64,000 nt of DNA from Opitutaceae bacterium (GTDB taxonomy: Bacteria; Verrucomicrobiota; Verrucomicrobiia; Opitutales; Opitutaceae): assembly GCA_016794785.1 (NCBI GenBank), contig JAEUHC010000001.1, forward strand, positions 62,001-126,000, in the 5' to 3' direction. Shown here piece by piece: positions 16,845 to 25,432 of the stretch. Below the pieces are notes generated by a model. It saw nothing but the letters and a program-made list of their open reading frames with translations. It was not told the origin of the DNA and did no database searches. The position numbers and the translations under genes are program-made. How positions within the stretch are numbered: position 1 is the stretch's first letter; each line of letters starts with the position of its first letter.

Positions 16845-16894
16845 AAGGGTATCCCCACTTGTCTATTTTACCCGGGGGCGATGGGTGCTATCTT
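16831..16894 (+). promoter_or_regulatory. AraC-type operator plus extended -10 promoter (copy 1)
   Basis: The module reads CGCAAAAG-n-ACAAG-nn-TATCCCCACTTGTC, with ACAAG (16843-16847) and CTTGT (16858-16862) as an inverted pair. After a 26-base gap comes the extended -10 TGC-TATCTT (16886-16894). By hand alignment 39 of the first 45 positions match the copy at 34589-34633, and the distance to the -10 is identical. The gene served starts at 16933, giving a leader of about 30 bases. The copy at 34589 lies beside an AraC-family gene, which makes that protein the candidate activator here too. Confidence 0.75.
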
Positions 16895-16932
16895 GACTCG
16901 TCTTCGCTCCACGAAGTCGACCCCACCCCCGG

Positions 16933-18747
16933 ATGATGATCTCCCGCTGCGTCGCGTCCGTGTTCCGGCCCCTCTCCTTCACCCTGCTGGTGGCAGGACT
17001 GGTCGTCGCCGGTTGTGCGGGGCCCCGCGCAAGTCCCGGCGCGCCGCCCACCGCCGGCAACCCTGGCGTCCCGTGGCCTGCCACCGACGCGCTCGACCGG
17101 ACACTCCCCGTCGCCCACACCGGGGCCGGCGGCGTGCGCCCCGGTCGCACGGTGGGAATTTTCTATTTCCTCTGGCACGAGCGCAATCTCAGCGATCCCG
17201 CCTTCAACATCTCCCAGCTGGTCGCGCAAGATCCGGACATCCTCAAAAAACCGAATTCCCCGCTCTGGGGCCCGCCAGGCACCCAGTATTATTGGGGCGA
17301 GCCGCTCTACGGTTACTACCACGCGATGGATCCGTGGGTGCTGCGCCGCCACGCGACGCTCCTCGCCGACGCCGGCGTCGACACGGTCATCTTCGACACG
17401 ACCAACCGCAGAACCTACCGCGAGGTTTACCTGAAACTCTGCGAAGTCTGGTCGCAGGTGCGCCGCGAAGGCGGGCGCACGCCGCAGGTCTGTTTCATGG
17501 TCAATACGAAGGCCGGTGAGACCGCCCAGGAACTCTTCCGCGATTTCTACCAGCCCGGCCTCCACCCCGACCTCTGGTTCCGCTGGCAGGGCAAACCGCT
17601 CCTCATCTGCGATCCGAAGGAGGCTAGTCCCGAGGTCGCGAAGTTTTTCACGCTGCGCAAAGCCCACTGGCCCTTCACGCAGGTCAACACGCACCACGCC
17701 TGGCACTGGGAAAACACCTATCCCCAAGTTTACGGCTACGACACCGATCCGGCGCAGCCCGAGCAGATCAACGTCTCAGTCGCCCAAAACCTCCGCGCCT
17801 CCGACGGCAAGGTCACCAACATGAGCCAGCTCAACGGCCGCGGCCGCAGCTTCCACGACGGACAACAAGCTCCCGCCCCCGGCGACATCGACCGCGGCTC
17901 CAATTTCGCCGAGCAATGGCGCCGCGCACTCGAGCTCGATCCGCCCTTTGTGATGGTGACGGGTTGGAACGAGTGGACGGCGGGAAAATTCTCCCGCCCC
18001 AACCTTCCCGTCGTCTTCGTCGATCAATACGACCAGGAATTCAGCCGGGACATCGAGCCCGTGCGAGGCCTGCACGGGGACAACTACTATTACCAGCTGG
18101 TGGACGGCGTCCGCCGCTACAAAGGCATCCCCGCACTGCCCACGGCCACGCCGGCTCGGACGATCGATCTAACCGCTGGTTTCGCCCAATGGCGGAACGT
18201 CGGCCCTGAGTTTGCCGACCACGCCTTCGACAACGACCACCGCGCGATGGGCCAAGGCGCGCGCCGCTACGTCAACACCACCGGCCGCAACGACATCGTC
18301 GCCACCAAGGTCGCCCGCGACGCGACGCACCTTTTCTTTTACGCCCGCACGCGCCAGCCGCTCACAGCGATGAGCGATCCCAACTGGATGCTGCTCTTCC
18401 TCGACACCGACCAGAAACGCGGGACCGGTTGGGAAGGCTACGACTATGTGCTCAACCGGACCGTCGTGGGCCGCGAGACGTGGCTCGAACGGCGCACGTC
18501 CGCCGGCACATGGGAAAAGGTCGCCAAGGTCCCGTTCGCGACCAGCGGCAACGAAGTGATGCTTGCGGTCCCACGCGCCGCGCTCGGCCTCCCGACCGGC
18601 GAAGCGTTGGCGCTCGATTTCAAATGGTGGGACAACCCGCAAGCCACGGAAGACATCATGGATGTCTATCTCAGCGGCGACGCCGCGCCCGACGGGCGTT
18701 TCAATTTCCGCTTCCTCAGCAACCGAGCCCTCCCCATCCCGCCATGA
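16933..18747 (+). CDS. Lipoprotein with GH71/GH99-like TIM barrel
   Basis: This 604-residue protein has a type II signal peptide ending in the lipobox VVAGC (Cys28), so it should be membrane-anchored. The barrel part (about 70-400) begins VGIFYFLWHERNLSD, contains GEPLYGYYHAMDPWVLRRHA and DAGVDTVIFDTTN, and ends with the WNEW motif in VMVTGWNEWTAGKF. This matches proteins annotated as GH71/99-like (mannan- or glucan-acting retaining hydrolases). A C-terminal beta-rich region (about 430-600) looks like a carbohydrate-binding or DOMON-like domain. The stop codon overlaps the next sulfatase start (ATGA), indicating translational coupling. A role in cutting a sulfated glycan is inferred from the neighbours. 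Confidence 0.75.
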   Translation: MMISRCVASVFRPLSFTLLVAGLVVAGCAGPRASPGAPPTAGNPGVPWPATDALDRTLPVAHTGAGGVRPGRTVGIFYFLWHERNLSDPAFNISQLVAQDPDILKKPNSPLWGPPGTQYYWGEPLYGYYHAMDPWVLRRHATLLADAGVDTVIFDTTNRRTYREVYLKLCEVWSQVRREGGRTPQVCFMVNTKAGETAQELFRDFYQPGLHPDLWFRWQGKPLLICDPKEASPEVAKFFTLRKAHWPFTQVNTHHAWHWENTYPQVYGYDTDPAQPEQINVSVAQNLRASDGKVTNMSQLNGRGRSFHDGQQAPAPGDIDRGSNFAEQWRRALELDPPFVMVTGWNEWTAGKFSRPNLPVVFVDQYDQEFSRDIEPVRGLHGDNYYYQLVDGVRRYKGIPALPTATPARTIDLTAGFAQWRNVGPEFADHAFDNDHRAMGQGARRYVNTTGRNDIVATKVARDATHLFFYARTRQPLTAMSDPNWMLLFLDTDQKRGTGWEGYDYVLNRTVVGRETWLERRTSAGTWEKVAKVPFATSGNEVMLAVPRAALGLPTGEALALDFKWWDNPQATEDIMDVYLSGDAAPDGRFNFRFLSNRALPIPP

Positions 18748-20153
18748 GAAAGCTGTTTCTCTTCTTCTCGCTCGCGACGTCGCTACTGGCCGCGCCGAAG
18801 CCCAACATCATCCTCATCTACAGCGACGATCATGGCTACGCCGATCTCGCCGCGCAGAAGGCCGATCCCGACATCCGCACGCCGCACCTCGACGCCCTCG
18901 CGCGCGACGGTGTGCGTTTCACGCGCGGTTACGTGAGTGCGCCACAATGCGTGCCCTCGCGCGCTGGCGTCATCACCGGACGCTACCAGCAGCGCTTCGG
19001 TGTGGACGAAAACGGCAAGGGCCCGCTGCCGCTCGCCGAGCTTACCATCGCCGAGCGGCTGAAACCCGCCGGCTACGTTTCCGCTCAAGTCGGCAAGTGG
19101 CACCTGGAGCCCCCGCCGCGCGGCAACGCCGACGAAGCGGCCGCGCCTCCGGCCCACGCTTTTCTCCCCGGCGCCCAGGGCTTCGACGAATACTGGTGCG
19201 GGCCGATGAACAGCTTCATGGCGTCCCACGATCTCAAGGGCACGCCGCTCGCCAACCCGCCCCAGCGCCTGACCGACCCGCGCTTTCGCTGCGTGTGGCA
19301 GACCGAAGCCGCGCTCACCTTCATCGACCGCCACGCCCGCGATCCGTTTTTTCTCTACCTCGCCTATTACACGCCGCACGTGCCGCTCCAGTCGCCGGAA
19401 CCGTGGTTCTCAAAAACTCCTCCGCATCTCCCCCTCCAGCGCCGCCAAGCCCTCGCGATGATCGCCGCGATGGACGAAGGCATCGGCCAGATCCGCGCGC
19501 GGCTCCGCGAGCTCTCCCTCGAGAAAAACACGCTGATTTTCTTCATCGGCGACAACGGCGCCCCGCTCCGCCCTGCCGCCTGGAACGGCTCGCTCAATCT
19601 CCCGCTCACCGGCGAGAAGGGCATGCTCACCGACGGCGGCGTGCGCACGCCCTTCGTCGCCGCATGGCCCGGCAAGCTGCCGGCCGGCCTCACCTACGAG
19701 CCGATGGTGAGCGCGCTCGATGTCGCCGCCACCGCCGTCGCGCAAGCCGGCCTGCCCGCCGATCCCGCGCTCGACGGCGTGAACCTGATCCCATTCCTGC
19801 GCGGCGAGAAATCCGGGCCGCCCCATGCGGCGCTCTTCTGGCGCTGGCGCTCCCAGGCCGCCGTGCTCGATGGCCGCTGGAAACTCATCTTGCTCGGCCC
19901 CACGCAGCGCTACCTCTTCGACACCGCGAGCCCCGAGGGCGAAACGAAAAACCTCCTCGCTCAGCAACCCGCCATCGCCGAGCGGCTCCTCACGCAGCTG
20001 CAGGCCTGGGACGCCACCCTTCAGACCCCTGGCCTCCCCAAGGAGACGAATCCCCAGGACCAGATTTTCTTCGCCACCCACATCGACCGGCAACCCGGCG
20101 CCGCCATCGCCGAGCCCACCGCCCCCAAGGCCAGGAAGAAACGCAATCCATGA
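18744..20153 (+). CDS. Secreted S1-family sulfatase
   Basis: This 469-residue protein has a signal peptide (about 1-16, FFSLATSLLAA). The N-terminal metal site reads NIILIYSDDHGY. The formylglycine motif is CVPSR (Cys69-Arg73), followed by AGVITGRYQQRFG. Later blocks include VGKWHLE, FFLYLAYYTPHVPLQSP, and IFFIGDNGAP, which supplies the second Asp-Asn metal pair. The ATG at 18744 overlaps the preceding stop, and a much longer in-frame extension upstream lies inside the previous gene and is not used. The C-terminal tail KARKKRNP is unusually basic. It is followed by a second sulfatase with another ATGA overlap, which suggests sequential removal of sulfates in different positions of one glycan. 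Confidence 0.93.
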   Translation: MRKLFLFFSLATSLLAAPKPNIILIYSDDHGYADLAAQKADPDIRTPHLDALARDGVRFTRGYVSAPQCVPSRAGVITGRYQQRFGVDENGKGPLPLAELTIAERLKPAGYVSAQVGKWHLEPPPRGNADEAAAPPAHAFLPGAQGFDEYWCGPMNSFMASHDLKGTPLANPPQRLTDPRFRCVWQTEAALTFIDRHARDPFFLYLAYYTPHVPLQSPEPWFSKTPPHLPLQRRQALAMIAAMDEGIGQIRARLRELSLEKNTLIFFIGDNGAPLRPAAWNGSLNLPLTGEKGMLTDGGVRTPFVAAWPGKLPAGLTYEPMVSALDVAATAVAQAGLPADPALDGVNLIPFLRGEKSGPPHAALFWRWRSQAAVLDGRWKLILLGPTQRYLFDTASPEGETKNLLAQQPAIAERLLTQLQAWDATLQTPGLPKETNPQDQIFFATHIDRQPGAAIAEPTAPKARKKRNP

Positions 20154-21694
20154 AACACCTCCTGCTCCTCCTGCTTCCGCTCTCCGCCGCACTGGCGGCG
20201 GCGGGCCGCCCACCCAACCTCGTCTTCATCCTCGCCGACGATCTGGGCTGGAGCGACACGACGTTTGATAAACCCAATGCGTTTTACGAGACGCCCAACA
20301 TCCAGCGGCTCGCCCAGCGCGGGCTGCGCTTCACGCAGGCTTACGCCGCGAATCCCCTCTGCTCGCCGACGCGTGCGAGCATCCAGACGGGCCTCGATCC
20401 CGCGCGCATCGGCTTGACGGCACCCGTCGCGCACGGACCCCAGGTGATCCTCGAGAAAGGGCGCGTCAAACAGGCCGCGCCCACCGCTCCTGTGCTCGTG
20501 GCGCAGAGCGTCACGCGGCTCGACACGAGCTACTTCACCCTCGGGAGGGTCTTCAAGGCCGCCGGCTATCACACGGGCCACTTCGGCAAATGGCATCTCG
20601 GACCCGAGCCCTACTCGCCGCTCGAGCAGGGATTCGACGTCGATTTCCCGCACTGGCCCGGTCCGGGTCCCGCGGGCAGCTACGTCGCCCCCTGGAAATT
20701 CCCCGCCAAGCTCAATATCACGAGCGCGCCCGCCGAGCACATCGAGGACCGGGTCGCGACCGAGGCGATTAAGTTCATCACCTCGCACAAGGACCGGCCC
20801 TTCTATGTCAACTACTGGGCCTTTTCCGTCCATTCGCCCTACGACGCGAAGAAGGAACTCGTGGAAAAATACCGCGCCAAGGCCGCGAAGCTCCCGCCCG
20901 GCGCCGCGCAACGTAATCCCGTCTACGCCGCGATGGTGCAGAGCCTCGACGAAAACGTCGGCCGCCTGCTCGACACGCTCGACGAGCTGAAGCTCACGGA
21001 AAATACCATCATCGTATTCTTCTCCGACAACGGCGGCGTCCACTGGCAAGCCGGCGTGACCGAGCCCGTCGCCGATGGCACCGCCGGCCTGCCGATCACG
21101 AGCAACGCCCCGCTGCGCGGCGGCAAGGCCACAACCTACGAGGGCGGCACGCGCGAACCCTGCGTCGTCGTCTGGCCGGGCGTGGCCAAGCCCGGCACCG
21201 CCACCGACACGATCATCCAGAGCACGGATTTTTTCCCCACCTTCGCCGAGCTGCTGAAACTGCCCGTGCCCGCCACGGTGCGGTTCGACGGCAAGAGCTT
21301 CGCCCCCGCCCTGCGCGGCGCCCCGCATGATCGCGGGCCCACGTTCTGCCATTTTCCCCACACCACGCCCGCTTCCGGCGGCCTCGCCTCCACGTGGGTC
21401 CGGCTCGGTGATTGGAAACTCATCCGCTTCTACGGCCTGGGGCCCGAGCGCAGTAATCTCCTCGAACTCTACAATCTCCGCGCCGACCTCTCCGAAACGA
21501 AAAACCTCGCGGCGCAGAATCAGGCGAAAACCGCCGAACTCGATGCGCTCATCTCCACCTTCCTCCGGGACACCGAAGCCGTCGTGCCCGTGCCCAACCC
21601 CGCCTACGATCCGAAAGCGGGCGCCCACCCCAAGGGCAAAGCGCAGGCAAAGAAGAAAGCCGCCGCGCAGACTAAAGACCCCGCACTCGACTAG
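20150..21694 (+). CDS. Secreted S1-family arylsulfatase-like sulfatase
   Basis: This 514-residue protein has a signal peptide (about 1-18, LLLLLLPLSAALAAA). The metal site is NLVFILADDLGWSD, the formylglycine motif CSPTR (Cys71-Arg75) in NPLCSPTRASIQTG, then HFGKWHLGP and VFFSDNGGVHWQAG. It shares only the family blocks with the upstream sulfatase, so the two probably remove different sulfate groups. The C-terminus is a lysine/alanine-rich tail (KGKAQAKKKAAAQTK), similar in style to its neighbour. The TonB receptor starts 23 bases downstream. Confidence 0.93.
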   Translation: MKHLLLLLLPLSAALAAAGRPPNLVFILADDLGWSDTTFDKPNAFYETPNIQRLAQRGLRFTQAYAANPLCSPTRASIQTGLDPARIGLTAPVAHGPQVILEKGRVKQAAPTAPVLVAQSVTRLDTSYFTLGRVFKAAGYHTGHFGKWHLGPEPYSPLEQGFDVDFPHWPGPGPAGSYVAPWKFPAKLNITSAPAEHIEDRVATEAIKFITSHKDRPFYVNYWAFSVHSPYDAKKELVEKYRAKAAKLPPGAAQRNPVYAAMVQSLDENVGRLLDTLDELKLTENTIIVFFSDNGGVHWQAGVTEPVADGTAGLPITSNAPLRGGKATTYEGGTREPCVVVWPGVAKPGTATDTIIQSTDFFPTFAELLKLPVPATVRFDGKSFAPALRGAPHDRGPTFCHFPHTTPASGGLASTWVRLGDWKLIRFYGLGPERSNLLELYNLRADLSETKNLAAQNQAKTAELDALISTFLRDTEAVVPVPNPAYDPKAGAHPKGKAQAKKKAAAQTKDPALD

Positions 21695-21717
21695 GCCGCA
21701 GACCCCTCCACCCCATC

Positions 21718-24717
21718 ATGCACTCCCTGCCCAAATCCCGCCGCCTTCGCCTGGGGCTCGCTGCCGCCACGGCTGCCGTTCAACTCGCCGCCCAAGTTCC
21801 TGCCAAACCTGCCACGCCGGTCGCCGCGTCTTCCGTCGAAGCCATTGTCCTCTCGCCCTTCCAAGTCGATGCCAGCGCCGACAAGGGCTACCTCGCCACG
21901 CAGACGCTCAACGGCACGCGCCTGAAGACCGACCTCAAGGACATTGGTTCGTCGCTCACCGTCTTCACCGAGCAGATGCTCGACGACCTCGGTGCCAACA
22001 GCATCTACAACCTCATGGCGTTCGCGCCCAACACGGACCCGTTCGTGATGGCCACGTCCGACGTCACCGGCAACGGCAACGACTTCATCAACATCCCGAC
22101 GAAGTTCGTCTCCCGCGGCGGAGCGAGCACGGTCGTGGCGCAGGATTTTTTCAGCAACGGCATCCCGCAGGATCGCTACAACTCGGAGGCGCTCACGTTC
22201 ACGCGCGGCCCCAACGCCATCCTCTTCGGGCTCGGCAACGCCGCCGGCGCCTTCGTTTCCTCCACCAAGCGCGCGAAGCCGCGCGACTCCCGCACCGTCG
22301 AACAGCAGATGGACAGCCGCGGCGGGCATCGCCTCACGCTCGATGTGAATCAGGTGCTTTTGAAAAACTACGTCGCGCTCCGTTACGCCGGGTTGTTCGA
22401 GGGGATGAATCACTTCCGGCTCCACACGAACGACTATCAGCGCCGGCACTTCTTCACGCTGAACGTCACGCCGTTCAAGAAGACGACCCTCCGCGTCAAT
22501 TACGACACCGGGCACATCCAGCAAAACGCCGTCCGTCCGTGGCCCGACTACGACGCCGTCTCCCCGTGGCTCGCCGCCGGTTCGCCGATGATCGCCACGT
22601 TCACCAACGTCGCCGGCGGCAAGCCCGCCGGCACGCAGAACTTCGGCTTCGCCGGGCTGACCTCGACGGAGTATTCCGCCGGCGGCACGCCCGTCCCGAC
22701 CCAGCGGTTCCAGAACCAAGGCCAGAGCGCGCCGACCACGTTTGCCAACGGCTTCCCGGTCAACGGCGCGAATTTCCGATCGCTCGTCAACCCGTCGATC
22801 TATCCGACCTTCGCCAGCGCGTTCGGCAACTCGGCCTACCGGCTGACCAACTACAACAGCGTCTCCGCGTTTCTCGAGCAGCAGGTCACGCGCGATTTCT
22901 TCATCGAGGCCGCGTTCAACAAGGTGAACTCAAAGCTGAAGGCCGTGAACGGATTCGTCGGCCAGCTCAGCCAAATTTACGTCGATCCCAATCTCCAGCT
23001 CCCCAACGGCTCGCAGAATCCCAACGCCGGCCGGCTCTACAGCCAGTCGCAACCCACCATCATCGATGCCCCCAATGGCGCGACCAACTACCGCGCGCTC
23101 GTGTCCTATGAGTTCGATTTCGCGCGCCGCGCCGCGGGTTCGGCCTGGCTCCGCCACTTCGGCCGGCATCAGGCCGCCGTGTTCGTCGAAGAGAGCAACA
23201 CCGGCGGCTGGTCGAGCAACAACGGCCTTTTCAACACCACTCCGCTCGTCCCCACCGGCGCCACCGCCGCGATCACCAACGGCCAGAACGCCATTCAATA
23301 CCGCTACTACTACGATCCCGCCCGCAACAAGGTCGGCACCTCCGTCGGGCGGCACATCGAGGCCATCCCCGTCCTTTACGCCAACGAACCGCTGCCCGCG
23401 CGGCACCCGAGTGGCATCACCCCGGCTTTCATGGCGCAGCAGGGCCCGACGATCACCGAGGCCGTCGTCAAGACGCGCGCCCTCGCGGTGCAGAGTTTCT
23501 TTTGGAAGGATCGCATTGTCGTCACCAACGGCTTCCGCACCGACGACCAGACCTCGTGGCTAGCGGTGCCGAACGACTTTGCCGCGTTGCGCGATGCCAA
23601 CGGCATCGCGCCCCGCCCGAGCGGGATCGATGTGCGGAAATTCCGCGCCGGCAGCCGCGCCGAGCGCGGCGGGAGCACGTATACCCGCGGCCTCGTCTTC
23701 CACGCCCTCCCGTGGCTGAGCCTCAGCTACAACACCTCGAATAATTTTCAGGTGAATTCCGGCACGCGGAATGTCTTTGGTGACCTGCTCCCGAATCCCG
23801 AGGGCAAGGGCAGCGACTACGGCGTGAAATTCGCGCTGCTCAACCGCCGCGTCTTCCTCGACGTCACCTACTACACGAACAGCAGCCTCAACGCCGCCGA
23901 CAGCATCTCCTCCAACGCCGCCGGCAACTTCAAGCAGTTCGACCAGCTCTGGATCGCGGTGAGCAATTTCACGGGTGACCCGAAGTATCTTACGTCCCCT
24001 TACTCGACCCTCAGCACCGTGTGGGCCGACGCCGTTTCCACGACGTCGAAAGGCTGGGAGTTTGCGCTCACCGCCAACCCCACCCCGCAGTGGCGCGTCA
24101 CGCTCAACGGCAGCAAGCGCGGCGACAACACCACCAGCGCCCGCGGCGTCTACATCAACCAATACATGGCGCAGTATATCCCCATCATCAAGGCGCGCCC
24201 GGAGTGGCAGCCGCTCGACGCGCAGGGCGTCACCGTCGCCCAGCGCGTCGCCGATCTGGAAACCACGCTCGTCAACTTCAACGCCATCCGCAACAGCCCC
24301 TCCGCGAACTTCGCCTCAAACTGGACGCTCAACCTGATCCAGACCTACGAGTTCGCGCGAGAGACGAAGATCGCCGGGGTGCCGCTCGGCGGCTTTTCCC
24401 TCGGCGGCAGCATGAACGCCCGTGGCCGGGCGATCAACGGCTTCGCCGTGGACTCGCGCCTCGTCCTCGATCCGACGTCACCCTACTACGCGCCCGAGTC
24501 CCTGAACTTCGGCGGCTGGATTACCTACCGGAAGAAGATTCTCAACAACCGCATCGACTGGCGCCTGCAGATGAACGTCCGCAACCTCCTCGACGAAAAC
24601 ACGATTTTCCCGCTCATCAAAGTGGACTCCCGCGACGGCAAGCACACGCCCAGCACCGCGGTCTACAACCTCCGGGAGCCGCGGACCTATCTCTTCACGA
24701 GTTCGTTTCGCTTCTGA
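21718..24717 (+). CDS. TonB-dependent receptor, LSPF type
   Basis: This 999-residue protein has a signal peptide to about residue 25, TonB box LSPFQV (45-50) followed by GYLATQTLNGTRLKTDLKD, plug block GPNAILFGLGNAAGAFVSS near residue 165, and a C-terminal barrel strand ending YLFTSSFRF. It is the last gene of the lipoprotein-sulfatase-sulfatase set and presumably imports the glycan on which those enzymes act. A GC stem-loop (GCCGC-TTGC-GCGGC, 24727-24740) lies 9 bases after the stop. Confidence 0.93.
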   Translation: MHSLPKSRRLRLGLAAATAAVQLAAQVPAKPATPVAASSVEAIVLSPFQVDASADKGYLATQTLNGTRLKTDLKDIGSSLTVFTEQMLDDLGANSIYNLMAFAPNTDPFVMATSDVTGNGNDFINIPTKFVSRGGASTVVAQDFFSNGIPQDRYNSEALTFTRGPNAILFGLGNAAGAFVSSTKRAKPRDSRTVEQQMDSRGGHRLTLDVNQVLLKNYVALRYAGLFEGMNHFRLHTNDYQRRHFFTLNVTPFKKTTLRVNYDTGHIQQNAVRPWPDYDAVSPWLAAGSPMIATFTNVAGGKPAGTQNFGFAGLTSTEYSAGGTPVPTQRFQNQGQSAPTTFANGFPVNGANFRSLVNPSIYPTFASAFGNSAYRLTNYNSVSAFLEQQVTRDFFIEAAFNKVNSKLKAVNGFVGQLSQIYVDPNLQLPNGSQNPNAGRLYSQSQPTIIDAPNGATNYRALVSYEFDFARRAAGSAWLRHFGRHQAAVFVEESNTGGWSSNNGLFNTTPLVPTGATAAITNGQNAIQYRYYYDPARNKVGTSVGRHIEAIPVLYANEPLPARHPSGITPAFMAQQGPTITEAVVKTRALAVQSFFWKDRIVVTNGFRTDDQTSWLAVPNDFAALRDANGIAPRPSGIDVRKFRAGSRAERGGSTYTRGLVFHALPWLSLSYNTSNNFQVNSGTRNVFGDLLPNPEGKGSDYGVKFALLNRRVFLDVTYYTNSSLNAADSISSNAAGNFKQFDQLWIAVSNFTGDPKYLTSPYSTLSTVWADAVSTTSKGWEFALTANPTPQWRVTLNGSKRGDNTTSARGVYINQYMAQYIPIIKARPEWQPLDAQGVTVAQRVADLETTLVNFNAIRNSPSANFASNWTLNLIQTYEFARETKIAGVPLGGFSLGGSMNARGRAINGFAVDSRLVLDPTSPYYAPESLNFGGWITYRKKILNNRIDWRLQMNVRNLLDENTIFPLIKVDSRDGKHTPSTAVYNLREPRTYLFTSSFRF

Positions 24718-24753
24718 GCCACTGCCGCCGCTTGCGCGGCGATCCTCCTGCGC

Positions 24754-25390
24754 ATGAAAGTCCCCGGGTCTCGTTCCTTGCCAGCTGTCTCCTCCTCGCC
24801 ACCCGCCCACCCGCGCCGCCGACGCTTGGACCCGCCGCGAGTTCCCGCAGATTTTATGGGCGTTCAGCAATCCCCAGACCTGCTGCCATGGCGGCCCGAC
24901 AACACCAATCTCGGGCCGCACACTTGGCCGCCCCGCGCCTACGGCGTCGAGGGCCACGAAGTGTGGGCGCATGGCCAGGTCCGCACCGGCCACAGCACGT
25001 TGGGCGAACTCTTCCCGGCCGGTCGCGTCGGCGAGGTCCACGACAGCGCCTGCTCCAAGGCCCACCACCTACCGCGCACCGGGCTCAACGGTGAACACGA
25101 CCGACGCGATCCTCCGCCGCGCCGCGGAGCCCGCCGATAAGCTCGCATTCGGCGCCTCCGTCTCGAGCGAGAATGACGGCGACGCGCTGCGCTATTCCTG
25201 GTGAATCTATCCCGTGCCCAATCATCCTCATCACAGCAGACCGCTTGACTTGGAAAACTCCTTTGAGCGCGCGATCACGTTTACCACCCCCGTCGACGCC
25301 ACCGCCAAGGAGCTTCACCTCATCCTGGAAGAATCGGACCGCAACCCGCTCGCGCACCACCGACGCGTAGTGATTGCCGCGCAACCCTGA
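24754..25390 (+). pseudogene. Broken DUF1593 / cellulose-binding-like gene, C-terminal remnant
   Basis: Pieces of one protein lie in two frames. Frame one (from an ATG at 24754) contains LGPHTWPPRAYGVEGHEVWA and STLGELFPAG. Frame two then gives DAILRRAAEPADKLAFGASV and DGDALRYSW, an in-frame TGA at 25202-25204, and continues IYPVPNHPHHSRP through ATAKELHLILEESDRNPL to VVIAAQP and a TGA at 25388-25390. The dyad RYSW-stop-IYP suits an ancestral WWIYP with TGG changed to TGA. The DGD..YxWW.YP and LHLILE..D.....RRVV pattern resembles the C-terminus of DUF1593 family proteins. The N-terminal nucleoside-hydrolase-like half is missing. A signal-like VSFLASCLLLA occurs in yet another frame near 24770. 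Confidence 0.6.
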
Positions 25391-25432
25391 TGCGCCGTAT
25401 CACTGCCACCTCCACCGCCCGTCGCGCCCTGC

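Noticed and set aside
18429..18743. In-frame upstream extension of the first secreted sulfatase
   Set aside because: It lies inside the lipoprotein gene. The ATG at 18744 gives a signal peptide and an ATGA overlap.
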